Positions 28,126 to 37,395 of a DNA stretch of 64,000 nucleotides are shown here, in pieces; position 1 is the first letter of the stretch; every line of letters begins with the position of its first letter. The stretch spans positions 2,765,501-2,829,500 of the forward strand of contig NZ_WTYH01000001.1 of the NCBI RefSeq assembly GCF_009827335.1, written 5' to 3'. The DNA is from Aurantiacibacter arachoides (GTDB lineage Bacteria > Pseudomonadota > Alphaproteobacteria > Sphingomonadales > Sphingomonadaceae). The notes under the pieces were generated by a model. It had not been told where the DNA came from and did not search any database. It was given only the letters and a program-made list of their open reading frames with translations. Made by a program: the position numbers and the translations under genes.

Positions 28126-29712
28126 TTGTTCGACGAACGCGCAGGCGCGGGGCAGGAAGGCCATGGCGGCCATGCCGCATCGCGTGCGCCGCAGGCTGGG
28201 CCGGGCCACGTCTCCCGCGATCCATCCCTGACCGGGCGACTGGGCGCGTGGCGTCGACGTGCGGGCCATGCGCTCGCCCATGCCGACCTGGCGCCCGACC
28301 TGTCACGCGACATCGGCTCCAAGCGCTGGCTGCGCGGCATGGCCACGCTCGTCGGCCTGTCCGCCGTGGCCATCGCCGCCTTTCCCGGTTTCTCACCGGT
28401 CGAGGCCGCGCCCGCCATGCGCATCGACGATTCCGTGCGCGACGAATTCCGCAGCCAGATGATCATGCCCCTGGCGCTTGGTGCCGACAGCGGCCGGCGC
28501 ATGGGCGCCACGCTGGCGGTGACGACGCTGACCAGCGCGCCCGAGCGCCCGCGCCTCGACCTCGTGGCGACGCTGGCACAGGGTGACGGTTTCGATCGCA
28601 TGCTCCGCCGCGCCGGCGTGGGGCAGGACGAGGCGAGCCTGATCGCGCAGATGATCGAGCGTGCGGTGCCGGTCGACCAGATCGCGCCGGGTACGCAGGT
28701 CGACATAACGCTTGGCCGGCGGACCAGCACCGATGCGCCGCGCCCGGTCGATGCGCTGAGCTTTCGCGCGCGGTTCGACCTGCAACTGGCGGTGGAGCGG
28801 CAAGGCGGGCGGCTGGTCCTCGATCCGCGCCCGATCAAGGTCGACGCGACACCGCTGCGGATTCGCGGCAAGGTTGGCCCCAGTCTTTACCGCGCCGCAC
28901 GCGCAGCCGGGGCACCGCCCAGTTCGGTGCAGCAGTTCCTGCGGACCATCGGCCAGCAATACGACATCGACCGCGAGATCGGCGCGGAGGACGAGTTCGA
29001 CATGATCGTCGACTATCGCCGCGCCGCGACCGGTGAGGTGGAGGTAGGCGATCTCGTTTACGCCGCCGTCATCCGCGGCGATCGCCCGCGCGTGCAGTTG
29101 ATGCGCTGGGGGCGCGAAGGGCGTTTCTATGACGCGGCGGGCGAGGGCGAGCTGCGCGAGGGGCTGATCCAACCCGTTCCCGGCGCGATCTCCAGCCGGT
29201 TCGGCATGCGGCGCCACCCGATCCTGGGATACCGGCGGATGCATTCCGGCCTCGATTTCCGCGCCAGCAGCGGCACCCCGATCTATGCCGCGACCAATGG
29301 CGTGGTGAACTTTGCCGGACGTAACGGCGGCTACGGGAACTTCGTGCGCATTCGCCACCCAGGCAACCTTTCCACCGGCTATGCCCATATGAGCCGTATC
29401 GCCGTTTCAAACGGCCAAAACGTGCGGCGGGGGCAGGTCATCGGTTATGTCGGCTCCACCGGCCTGTCGACCGGGCCGCACCTGCATTACGAGATGTATC
29501 GCGACGGTCAGAAGATCGATCCCGCCTCGGTGCGCTTCGTCAACCGCGCGCAAATCAGCGGCGCCGACCTCGCCAATTTCCGCGAGCAACTGCTGCGGCT
29601 GCAACTCGTCCGTCCCGGTGCCGCGCTGGCCAGCCTTGCGCCCGATACCGCGGCCAGCGAGGAGCCGGTGCGCGAGATCGACCGGATCGAAAACCGCCAG
29701 CGCGTGCAATAG
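28126..29712 (+). CDS. M23 family metallopeptidase (LytM-type endopeptidase), membrane-anchored
   Basis: The protein of about 528 residues has one hydrophobic segment (MATLVGLSAVAIAAFPGFSPVEA). The C-terminal M23 domain has the zinc ligands: HSGLDFR and HLHYE, in GAISSRFGMRRHPILGYRRMHSG.... Between them is a region similar to opacity-associated/LysM-like M23 partners. M23 enzymes cut peptidoglycan cross-links. The TTG start at 28126 is preferred because AGGAGGG ends five bases before it; an in-frame ATG at 28051 is an alternative. It diverges from the helicase. Confidence 0.85.
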   Translation: MFDERAGAGQEGHGGHAASRAPQAGPGHVSRDPSLTGRLGAWRRRAGHALAHADLAPDLSRDIGSKRWLRGMATLVGLSAVAIAAFPGFSPVEAAPAMRIDDSVRDEFRSQMIMPLALGADSGRRMGATLAVTTLTSAPERPRLDLVATLAQGDGFDRMLRRAGVGQDEASLIAQMIERAVPVDQIAPGTQVDITLGRRTSTDAPRPVDALSFRARFDLQLAVERQGGRLVLDPRPIKVDATPLRIRGKVGPSLYRAARAAGAPPSSVQQFLRTIGQQYDIDREIGAEDEFDMIVDYRRAATGEVEVGDLVYAAVIRGDRPRVQLMRWGREGRFYDAAGEGELREGLIQPVPGAISSRFGMRRHPILGYRRMHSGLDFRASSGTPIYAATNGVVNFAGRNGGYGNFVRIRHPGNLSTGYAHMSRIAVSNGQNVRRGQVIGYVGSTGLSTGPHLHYEMYRDGQKIDPASVRFVNRAQISGADLANFREQLLRLQLVRPGAALASLAPDTAASEEPVREIDRIENRQRVQ

Positions 29713-29757
29713 CGCGCGATTGCCCCACCGGGCCTTTTGCGGCAGGACGCGGCGGCG

Positions 29758-30753
29758 ATGGAACGACATTTCCCCAACACCCGCATGCGCCGCGGCCGGG
29801 CCACCCGCTGGAGCCGCACGATGCTGCGCGAGACGGTGCTGACCCCGGCGGACCTCATCTGGCCGCTGTTCGTGACCGACGGCAGCGCCGTGCAGGAACC
29901 GGTTGGCAGCTTGCCCGGCGTGTCGCGCTGGTCGGTCGACGGGATCGTGACGCAGGCGAGGGAAGCGGTGAAGCTCGGCATCCCGTGCATTGCGCTGTTC
30001 CCCAACACCCAGGGCCACCTGCGTTCCGACGACGGGGCCGAGGCGCTCAACCCCGACAACCTGATGTGCCGGGCGATCCGGGCGGTCAAGCAGGCGTGCG
30101 GCGACGATCTCGGGGTGCTGACGGACGTGGCGCTCGACCCCTATACCAGCCACGGGCAGGACGGACTGGTCGATGGCAGGGGCTATGTCGGTAACGACGA
30201 TACCGTGGCCGTGCTCGTCGACCAGGCGCTGAACCAGGCGGAGGCAGGCGCGGATATCGTCGCCCCTTCGGACATGATGGACGGGCGGGTGCGGGCAATC
30301 CGCATGGCGCTGGAAATGAATGGCCACCCCAACGTGCAGATCATGGCCTACGCGGCCAAGTATGCGTCGGCGTTTTACGGCCCCTTCCGCGACGCGGTGG
30401 GCAGTGGCGGGCTGCTGAAGGGCGACAAGGCGACATACCAGATGGACCCGGCGAACGGCGACGAGGCCATGGCCGAAATCGCGCTCGACATCGCCGAGGG
30501 CGCGGACAGCGTCATGATAAAGCCGGGCCTCGCCTATCTCGACATCATCTGGCGCGCCAGGCAGCGGTTCGATGTGCCGGTATTCGCCTATCAGGTCAGC
30601 GGCGAATACGCGCTGATCGAGGCGGGCGTGGCCGCCGGCGTGGGAAGCCGCGAGGGGCTGCTGATGGAAAAGCTGATCGCCTTCAAGCGCGCGGGTTGCG
30701 CGGGCATGCTCACCTACCATGCCCCCATCGCAGCGCGGCTGCTGGGTGGCTGA
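29758..30753 (+). CDS. hemB: Delta-aminolevulinic acid dehydratase (porphobilinogen synthase)
   Basis: HemB condenses two 5-aminolevulinate molecules to porphobilinogen. With the ATG at 29758 the protein has 331 residues; a TTG 21 bases upstream is less likely. Active-site segments are AYAAKYASAFYGPFRDAVG (first Lys) and SVMIKPGLAYLDII (Schiff-base Lys). LTDVALDPYTSHGQDG lacks the three-Cys zinc site of animal enzymes, which fits the bacterial Mg-type. hemE and hemJ are also in this window. Its stop overlaps the next gene. Confidence 0.97.
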   Translation: MERHFPNTRMRRGRATRWSRTMLRETVLTPADLIWPLFVTDGSAVQEPVGSLPGVSRWSVDGIVTQAREAVKLGIPCIALFPNTQGHLRSDDGAEALNPDNLMCRAIRAVKQACGDDLGVLTDVALDPYTSHGQDGLVDGRGYVGNDDTVAVLVDQALNQAEAGADIVAPSDMMDGRVRAIRMALEMNGHPNVQIMAYAAKYASAFYGPFRDAVGSGGLLKGDKATYQMDPANGDEAMAEIALDIAEGADSVMIKPGLAYLDIIWRARQRFDVPVFAYQVSGEYALIEAGVAAGVGSREGLLMEKLIAFKRAGCAGMLTYHAPIAARLLGG

Positions 30754-31306
30754 CAGCCTCGCCACCGACCGGCTGGTGCTGCGCCCGCCGACAGCGGACG
30801 ACCTGCCGTTCCTGCTGGCTGAAATGAACACCCCGATGGTGATGCGCTATCTCGGCGGAGAGGTATTCACCGAGGCTGACGTGACAAGCCGCCTGCAGGC
30901 CGACATCGATGCCTTCGGGCGCGATGATGGCTGGAAGCGCTGGACGATTTTTCGCCGCGACGACAATGCCCGGGTGGGCCGCTGCGGCCTCTTCCGCGTG
31001 CGGATGAAAGCGGCGCCCGATGCCCTGCGCGGCCAACCCGAAATCGGCTGGACCCTCGCGGAGGCGTACTGGGGAAAGGGCTTTGCGACAGAGGCGGCGC
31101 GCGCGGTTCTGAACCACGCCTTTGCGGATCTCCCCGAGGTCTACGCACAGACCAGCGATTCCAACGCCGCCTCCACCCGTGTCATGCAACGGCTCGGGTT
31201 CGAACGCCGGCACGATCTGGGCTATGTCGATCCGGACTATCCGCCGCGCGACAATCCCACCACGGTCTGGTCGCTTACCACGGATGCCTGGGGCACGCAT
31301 GGCTGA
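30746..31306 (+). CDS. GNAT family N-acetyltransferase (RimJ/RimL-like)
   Basis: The 186-residue protein starts at a GTG overlapping the hemB stop: VADSLATDRLVLRPPTADDL. TDRLVLRPP is the RimJ-like start, EIGWTLAEAYWGKGFATEAARAV is the acetyl-CoA-binding region and NAASTRVMQRLGFER the usual C-terminal helix. RimJ-like enzymes acetylate protein N-termini or small molecules; the substrate is not known. The next gene is a second, related GNAT. Confidence 0.88.
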   Translation: MADSLATDRLVLRPPTADDLPFLLAEMNTPMVMRYLGGEVFTEADVTSRLQADIDAFGRDDGWKRWTIFRRDDNARVGRCGLFRVRMKAAPDALRGQPEIGWTLAEAYWGKGFATEAARAVLNHAFADLPEVYAQTSDSNAASTRVMQRLGFERRHDLGYVDPDYPPRDNPTTVWSLTTDAWGTHG

Positions 31307-31877
31307 CTTTCGCCACGAAACCGATCGGCTGGTGCTGCGGGACTGGCGCGATGGCGATGCCGAGGCCTTTTTTGCCGCGACCAACACCCCCGCCGTCATG
31401 CGCTGGCTGGGCGGGGTGATGGACGATGATGCACGCGCCGCGCAGCTGGCGCGCGTGCGCACCTGCCACGCCAACCACGGGTTCTGCTTCTGGATCGTTC
31501 AGCGCAAGGCCGACGGCGGGCATCTGTCGGGCGAGGTTCTGGGTTTCTGCGGCCTCAAGCGTGCCGACGCGCCCGGCAGCAGCGTGGTCGGCGCAATGGA
31601 GGCGGGCTGGCGCTTGCGCGAGGATGCGTGGGGCCACGGCTACGCGAAGGAAGCTGCCGCCGCGGCGCTGGCGCTTGGCTTCGAACGCTTTGCCGCCGAT
31701 CGGATCGTCGCGCTCACCGTCGACGGCAACGCGCCGAGCTGGGGCCTCATGACCCGGCTGGGCATGCAGCGCCGCGCTGATCTCGATTACCAGGACCCGC
31801 GCTACGGTCCTGATCTCAACCCGACGATCGTCTATGCCATCACCGCCGATCAGTGGCGGCGGGCATCGCGTGGCTGA
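31299..31877 (+). CDS. Second GNAT family N-acetyltransferase
   Basis: The 192-residue protein starts MADFRHETDRLVLRDWRDGDAEAF and has EAGWRLREDAWGHGYAKEAAAAAL, the acetyl-CoA region, then NAPSWGLMTRLGMQRR. It is related to the preceding GNAT, with the same start architecture: the first codons ATG GCT GA overlap the previous stop. It may have arisen by duplication, though the two proteins have diverged a good deal. The substrate is unknown. Confidence 0.88.
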   Translation: MADFRHETDRLVLRDWRDGDAEAFFAATNTPAVMRWLGGVMDDDARAAQLARVRTCHANHGFCFWIVQRKADGGHLSGEVLGFCGLKRADAPGSSVVGAMEAGWRLREDAWGHGYAKEAAAAALALGFERFAADRIVALTVDGNAPSWGLMTRLGMQRRADLDYQDPRYGPDLNPTIVYAITADQWRRASRG

Positions 31878-34092
31878 CAGCCCCGTTCGCGTGCGCCGCC
31901 AGCTGTTCGTCGTAACGGTGCTGGCGAGCAGCTTCCTGCTCTTTCTGGTGCAGCCGATGGTTGCGCGCATGGCGCTGCCCCGGCTGGGAGGCGCGCCGAA
32001 CGTTTGGAACAGCGCCATGCTGGTTTACCAGGCGTTGCTGTTGGGCGGTTACGCCTATGCCCACGCGATCGGACGTTTCCCGTTGCGGTGGCAGGGCGCG
32101 ATCCACATCGCGGTATTGCTGCTGGGCGGGCTGACCCTCCCTCTTGCGCTGGCAGAGACCGCGCCGCCCGCGCCGGGGTGGGAAGCATTGTGGGTGCCGT
32201 GGCTGTTCCTGCTGACCGTCGGCCCGGCGTTTTTTGCCATATCCGCGCAGGCTCCGCTGTTGCAGCGCTGGTTCGCCGCGCATCCGCAGGCGGGCAATCC
32301 TTATCCCCTGTATGCCGCGTCCAACCTCGGCAGTTTTGCCGGCCTCCTCGCCTATCCGCTGCTGGCCGAGCCGCTGCTTGCCATCGGCCAGCAGAGCCAT
32401 GCGTGGGCGGCGGGCTACGCGCTGCTTGTCGTGCTGGTGGCCTCGGCTCTGTGGGCGCGACGAAACTCCAACGCCGCCGCAATCGTACCCGCAGACGATC
32501 CGCAAGAGCCCATTGCCGCGCGCAGCGACTGGCGCACGGTCCTTTTGTGGCTGGCGCTGTCGGCTGTTCCATCGGGCCTGATGCTGTCCACCACGACGTT
32601 CCTAACCACCGACATCATGGCGATTCCGCTGGTTTGGGTGATACCGCTGGGGCTTTACCTGCTCAGTTTCACGATCGCCTTTGCCGAACGGCGTGCGCTG
32701 GCGGGGCTGTTCGTGGTCCTCGCACCGCTCGTACTGCTGGTCGACGGCAGCGTGGCCATGTTTGCCGCTGGCCGGGCGGACCTGCTCGCAGGCACGGCGA
32801 GCGTCATCCTGCTGTTCGTCGTGGCCGTCGCACTGCACGCCCGTCTCTACGACAATCGTCCGCACCCTGGCGAACTCACGCGCTTCTACCTGGTAATGGC
32901 CGTCGGCGGCGTGGCGGGCGGGCTGTTCACCGCGCTGATCGCGCCGGTGGTGTTCGACTGGACGTGGGAGCACCCGCTGCTGATCCTCGCCGCCGCACTT
33001 TTGCTGCCGCTCGCCCCGTGGAGGCGCGCCATCGCTGGCCGCTTCGGCAATCCGGCATGGCTGCGCCTGGTGCTCGCCGGCATCCTTGTCGTCCTGTTCG
33101 CCTTCGCCTTGGCAGCATTCCCGCCCGGCCTTGGCGAAACGCAGCTGGCCGGTTGGCAATGGGCCACCTTGTTCGTCATGCTGTCGCTGGCTCTGGTGCT
33201 GGCGGCCCGCCGCTGGTCGTTCGTGACAGGGGTTGCCGTGCTGCTGCTGGCCTTCGGCGGAATCGCCAACCTGCGCACGAGCATCGAGGGTCTGCGCGAA
33301 CGCAGCTATTTCGGGATCTATGCGGTCCGGACCACGCCCGATGGCGACACGCTGCTGATGCACGGGACGACCATCCACGGCCTCCAGCATACCGAGACAA
33401 CGCCAAACGAGCCGACCACTTACTACGGCCGCAGCTCCGGCGTGGGGCGGGCGCTGGCCCTGGCTGCGCCCGATGCGCGCGTGGGCGTGGTCGGGCTCGG
33501 GGTGGGGACGCTCGCCTGCTATCGCCAAGCGCGACAGGCATGGACCTTTTTCGAGATCGACCCGGTGGTCCGCGATTTTTCCGATCGCGGGCTGTTCACC
33601 TATCTCGCCAACTGCGCGCCGGGCGCGCCGGTGGTGATCGGCGACGCGCGGATTGCCATCGAGGCCATGCCGCAGGCCAGTTTCGACGTGTTGGTCATCG
33701 ATGCCTTTTCGTCGGACGCCATTCCCCTGCACCTGCTGACTGACGAGGCGATGGGCATCTACCTTGCGGCCACGGCTGGCGATGGCTTGCTGATGATGCA
33801 CATTTCCAACAACTACATCCGCCTGCAACCAGTGCTGGCGAGGCTGGCGCAGGAACGCGGTCTTGCCACCATGGTTCTCATCGACAAGGGCGACAGTGCT
33901 GGCAGCGGGACCGGTAACAATGCAGGCGACCTGTATCCGTCCACCTGGGTGGCACTGGCGCCAGACCAGGCCCGCCTGGCGGAGCTCGCCGGCAGCGGCG
34001 CATGGCAACCCCTCGCGCCGCCCGAAGGCCCGGTGTGGACCGACGATTACGCCTCCATCCTGCCCTACCTCGTCTGGGAGAATTTCTTGTGA
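31870..34092 (+). CDS. Membrane protein with C-terminal spermidine-synthase-like domain
   Basis: The 740-residue protein starts at a GTG overlapping the previous stop (VADSPVRVRRQLFVV). About a dozen hydrophobic segments fill residues 15-490. The last 240 residues resemble a polyamine aminopropyltransferase/SAM-methyltransferase fold: VGVVGLGVGTLACYR is the nucleotide-binding loop and DVLVIDAFSSDAIPLHLLT the following acidic strand. Such fused transporter/spermidine synthase proteins are common in bacteria, with unproven activity. Polyamine synthesis is the family label, not something shown here. Confidence 0.82.
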   Translation: MADSPVRVRRQLFVVTVLASSFLLFLVQPMVARMALPRLGGAPNVWNSAMLVYQALLLGGYAYAHAIGRFPLRWQGAIHIAVLLLGGLTLPLALAETAPPAPGWEALWVPWLFLLTVGPAFFAISAQAPLLQRWFAAHPQAGNPYPLYAASNLGSFAGLLAYPLLAEPLLAIGQQSHAWAAGYALLVVLVASALWARRNSNAAAIVPADDPQEPIAARSDWRTVLLWLALSAVPSGLMLSTTTFLTTDIMAIPLVWVIPLGLYLLSFTIAFAERRALAGLFVVLAPLVLLVDGSVAMFAAGRADLLAGTASVILLFVVAVALHARLYDNRPHPGELTRFYLVMAVGGVAGGLFTALIAPVVFDWTWEHPLLILAAALLLPLAPWRRAIAGRFGNPAWLRLVLAGILVVLFAFALAAFPPGLGETQLAGWQWATLFVMLSLALVLAARRWSFVTGVAVLLLAFGGIANLRTSIEGLRERSYFGIYAVRTTPDGDTLLMHGTTIHGLQHTETTPNEPTTYYGRSSGVGRALALAAPDARVGVVGLGVGTLACYRQARQAWTFFEIDPVVRDFSDRGLFTYLANCAPGAPVVIGDARIAIEAMPQASFDVLVIDAFSSDAIPLHLLTDEAMGIYLAATAGDGLLMMHISNNYIRLQPVLARLAQERGLATMVLIDKGDSAGSGTGNNAGDLYPSTWVALAPDQARLAELAGSGAWQPLAPPEGPVWTDDYASILPYLVWENFL

Positions 34093-34667
34093 ACATCGAC
34101 CCCCTCGACTGGAGCCAGCGTTTCCCCGGCGCGACCATCATGGCCTTCGAAGGCAAGGTCCCGCACATCGACGCCACCGCCTTCGTCGCCCCCGGAGCGC
34201 GCATCATTGGCGACGTTACCATCGGCCCGCAGGCGAGCGTCTGGTACAACTGCGTGCTGCGCGGTGACATTCACCGCATCGAAGTGGGGGCGCGCAGCAA
34301 CGTTCAGGATGGCAGCGTCTTCCATGTCGAAGGGCCACGGCCGGATACGGCGGGCGAACCCACGATCATTGGCGAGGATTGCGTGATCGGCCACATGGCC
34401 GTGGTGCACGGCGCGCAGCTGGAAAACCGCGCCTTCGTGGGCATGGGCGCCATCGCGATGGACGGCGCGCGTATCGCCGAGGGGGGCATGCTGGGCGCAG
34501 GCGCTTTGCTGTCACCCGGAAAGCAGATCGGTCCGGGCGAGATCTGGATCGGCCGGCCGGCAAGATATTACCGCACGCAGGACGAAGCGCAGGTCGCCAA
34601 GATCCGCTTCCAGACCGAACGTTATTGCAGCCTGGCGCAGCGGCACCTTGCAGAGCTGCGAAAGTAG
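34089..34667 (+). CDS. Gamma-carbonic-anhydrase-like hexapeptide repeat protein
   Basis: The 192-residue protein starts at GTG 34089, overlapping the previous stop, and has left-handed beta-helix hexapeptides such as ARIIGDVTIGPQASVWYN and GARIAEGGMLGAGALLSPG. The zinc-ligand positions appear as DGSVFHVEG and IGHMAVVHG, so carbonic anhydrase (YrdA type) or a related metal-binding role is possible. A DapH-like acyltransferase is the main alternative. A Trp-Tyr-Asn (VWYN) turn matches the YrdA family. Confidence 0.88.
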   Translation: MNIDPLDWSQRFPGATIMAFEGKVPHIDATAFVAPGARIIGDVTIGPQASVWYNCVLRGDIHRIEVGARSNVQDGSVFHVEGPRPDTAGEPTIIGEDCVIGHMAVVHGAQLENRAFVGMGAIAMDGARIAEGGMLGAGALLSPGKQIGPGEIWIGRPARYYRTQDEAQVAKIRFQTERYCSLAQRHLAELRK

Positions 34668-34705
34668 CGCGGCGCAACTTTGCTTCGCTACGCGGCGGGC
34701 GTGGG

Positions 34706-36328
34706 TCAGTCCTTGACCAGCGCCCGCAACGCCTCGATCCGGTCAGCCTCGTGCGCCGGCTTGTCCCAGCGGATGCGGTGGATGCGCGGAAAGCGCATGG
34801 CTAAGCCGCTCTTGTGGCGCTTGCTCTTATGGACCGAATCGAAGGCGACCTCGAACACCAGACTGCGATTGGTCTCACGCACCGGGCCGAAGCGGTTGAC
34901 GGTGTTCTGCCGCACGTGGCGGTCGATCTTCTTCAATTCCTCGTCGGTGAAGCCGGAATAGGCCTTGCCGACGGGCAGTAGCTCGGTGCCGCCGAGTCCG
35001 TCGGCGTCGGGGTCGCCGTCCCAGCAACCGAAGGTGTAGTCCGAGTAGAAGCTGCTGCGCTTTCCGCTGCCGCGCTGGGCGTACATCAGTACGCAATCGA
35101 CCAGCAGCGGATCGCGCTTCCACTTGTACCACAGCCCGGTGCGCCGGCCGGCGACGTAGGGGCTGTCGCGGCGCTTGAGCATCAGCCCCTCGATCGCCTC
35201 GTCGCGGGTGCCGCCGCGGATATCGGCAAGGTGATCGAAATCGCGGGCGTCAAGCAGCTGGCTGATATCGAAGTGGCTATCGGGCAGGCGCGGCATGAGG
35301 CCCTCCAGCCGCGCGCGCCGGTCCGACCATGCCTGCTGGCGCACGTCTTCGCCATCGAGCATCAGCACGTCGTAAAGCCGCACGAAGGCCGGGTAATCGG
35401 CGAGCATCGCCTTGCTCACGGTCTTGCGTCCCAATCGCTGCTGCAAGGCGTTGAAGCTGGCCGCGCCGCCCTGCGCCGCATCGCTGCCTTTGCCGCCCTG
35501 GTGGCTGCCGCGCACCAACAGCTCGCCGTCGAGAATGGCGGGAAAGGCGAGCAGCGGCAGCAGCTCGGGGAAGGTGGCCGAGATATCGTCACCGCCACGC
35601 GAATAGAGCCGCGTTTCGCCGCCGACATGGACGAGCTGCACGCGGATCCCATCCCACTTCCATTCGGCGGCGTAGTCGGCAAGATCGACGCGCAGCTCTT
35701 CCAGCGGATGGGCGAGCATGAAGGGACGGAACAGCGGCATATTGGCCGTATCGGGCGGCGCCGCGCCGCCTGCGGCCCAGTCGAACAACTCGACAAAGGG
35801 CGGCGCGAGGGCGTGCCAGTATTCTTCCACCTCGTCGACCGAGACAGCAAAGGCCTTCGCAAAGGCAACCTTGGCCAGTCGCGCCGAAATGCCGATCCGC
35901 ATCCCGCCGGTGGCAAGCTTCAGCAGCGCATAACGGCCCGACGCATCGAGGCGGTCGAGCAGGCGCGGCAGTTCGGTAAGCACGCTTATCCGCGTCATGC
36001 CATCAAGCGCGGCGACAGCTTCGCTCACCGATGGCGGCGGCGCCACCTCGCCCAGCGGTTCGGGCCACAGGAAGCTCGCCGTTTCCGCCGTATCGCCAAC
36101 GAAATCGCGGCTGAGCGTCCACAGCACCGGATCGACCCGGTCCTTGAGCAGGTTGCGGATCGTGCTCGACTTGACCGCCTTGAAATCCAGCCCGTCGGTC
36201 AGCGCCGCCAGTGCCCAGCCGCGATCGGGATCGGGCGTCGCGCGAAGGTATTCCGCGATCAGCCGCAGCTTCTCGTTACGGCTGCGGGTATAGACCAGCG
36301 CATCGATGAGTGTGGCGAAGTCTTCCAT
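34706..36328 (-). CDS. ATP-dependent DNA ligase (cisplatin-damage-response type)
   Basis: The 540-residue ligase has the adenylation motif EWKWDGIRVQL with the nucleophilic Lys, and further motifs LYSRGGDDIS, ILDGELLV, EGLMLKRRDSPY and GLWYKWKRDP. The N-terminal ~200 residues are the DNA-binding region. It is the type found next to ligase-associated exonuclease, Lhr-type helicase and a phosphoesterase in a proposed DNA repair set. Only the exonuclease (next gene upstream, 15 bases away) is here; the Lhr and PdeM partners are not in the window. Confidence 0.92.
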   Translation of the reverse strand: MEDFATLIDALVYTRSRNEKLRLIAEYLRATPDPDRGWALAALTDGLDFKAVKSSTIRNLLKDRVDPVLWTLSRDFVGDTAETASFLWPEPLGEVAPPPSVSEAVAALDGMTRISVLTELPRLLDRLDASGRYALLKLATGGMRIGISARLAKVAFAKAFAVSVDEVEEYWHALAPPFVELFDWAAGGAAPPDTANMPLFRPFMLAHPLEELRVDLADYAAEWKWDGIRVQLVHVGGETRLYSRGGDDISATFPELLPLLAFPAILDGELLVRGSHQGGKGSDAAQGGAASFNALQQRLGRKTVSKAMLADYPAFVRLYDVLMLDGEDVRQQAWSDRRARLEGLMPRLPDSHFDISQLLDARDFDHLADIRGGTRDEAIEGLMLKRRDSPYVAGRRTGLWYKWKRDPLLVDCVLMYAQRGSGKRSSFYSDYTFGCWDGDPDADGLGGTELLPVGKAYSGFTDEELKKIDRHVRQNTVNRFGPVRETNRSLVFEVAFDSVHKSKRHKSGLAMRFPRIHRIRWDKPAHEADRIEALRALVKD

Positions 36329-36343
36329 TCCTAAGCGTCCCGC

Positions 36344-37348
36344 TCAGTCATCTTCATCCTCGTAGCCCACCATGGCCAGCGCGCGGGCCCGGCGCTGGTG
36401 CAACTGGTGCCAGCGCAGCAGCGCTTCCTCGCGGCCGTGGGTGATCCATGTCTCGTAAGGGTCGACTTCCTGGATAGTGCGGGTGAGTTCGTTCCAGTCG
36501 GCATGATCGGAGATGACCAGCGGCAGCTCCACGTTGCGCTGGCGGGCGCGCTGGCGCACCCGCATCCAGCCCGATGCCATGGCGGTGATGGGGTCGGGCA
36601 GGCGGCGGCTCCAGCGGTCGTTCAGAGCGCCGGGCGGGCTGATGACCACGTGCCCGCGAATGTCGTCCTTGGTATAGTCCATCACCATGCGCAGTTCGCC
36701 AAGGTCGACGCCGAATTCCTCGTAAAGGCGGCACATCTTTTCCATCGCCCCGTGGAGATAGATGGGTTCGTGATGTCCGGCGCGGCGCAACTCGGCGATC
36801 ACCCGCTGCGCCTTGCCCAGCGCATAGGCACCCACCAGCACGCAGCGGTCGGGGTAGGCAGCCAGCCGATCCAGCAGCTTGGCCATTTCCTCCTCGATCG
36901 GGGGATGCGTGAACAGCGGCAGGCCGAAGGTCGCCTCGGTAATGAACACGTCGCACTTCGTCACTTCGAACGGCGGGCAGGTCGGATCGGGGCGGCGCTT
37001 GTAATCGCCGGTGATCACTACCCGCTCGCCCGCGTGTTCCAGCAGGATCTGTGCGCTGCCGAGCACGTGGCCGGCGGGCACGTAGGTCGCGTCCACACCG
37101 CCATCGAGCCGCACGGTCTCACCATAGGCCACGGGGCGGACGTTTTCGCGCGTGTTGTAGCGCAGTTCCATGATCGCCAGCGTTTCCGGCGTCGCCACGG
37201 TCTTGCCATGTCCGCCGCGGGCATGATCGGCATGGCCGTGGGTAACGAGGGCCTTGGCGACCGGTTTCGAAGGATCGATCCAGCAATCGGCTGGCGGGAT
37301 GTAGACCCCGTGCGGGTCAGGAACGATCCAGGAAAACGGCGCGGCCAT
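36344..37348 (-). CDS. Ligase-associated DNA exonuclease, metallo-beta-lactamase fold
   Basis: The 334-residue enzyme has the metal motif THGHADHARGG, then VPAGHVLGSAQILLE, VITGDYKRRPDPTCPPFE and ISDHADWNEL. This fits the beta-CASP-like family linked to ATP-dependent ligase and called ligase-associated DNA exonuclease. It probably trims DNA ends before sealing. It is followed by the ligase 15 bases later, so the two are probably one operon. Confidence 0.9.
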   Translation of the reverse strand: MAAPFSWIVPDPHGVYIPPADCWIDPSKPVAKALVTHGHADHARGGHGKTVATPETLAIMELRYNTRENVRPVAYGETVRLDGGVDATYVPAGHVLGSAQILLEHAGERVVITGDYKRRPDPTCPPFEVTKCDVFITEATFGLPLFTHPPIEEEMAKLLDRLAAYPDRCVLVGAYALGKAQRVIAELRRAGHHEPIYLHGAMEKMCRLYEEFGVDLGELRMVMDYTKDDIRGHVVISPPGALNDRWSRRLPDPITAMASGWMRVRQRARQRNVELPLVISDHADWNELTRTIQEVDPYETWITHGREEALLRWHQLHQRRARALAMVGYEDEDD

Positions 37349-37395
37349 CGCCTGCTAGAAGCCGGGAGCGGGGGGTTTCGTTCCGACCCCGGCCT

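Noticed and set aside
27930..28871. N-terminal extension of the helicase frame
   Set aside because: It is antisense to the M23 gene, and helicase similarity begins only near 27929.
29407..30831. 474-codon minus-strand frame opposite hemB
   Set aside because: hemB is certain on the plus strand; the antisense translation is Arg/His/Gln-rich without motifs.
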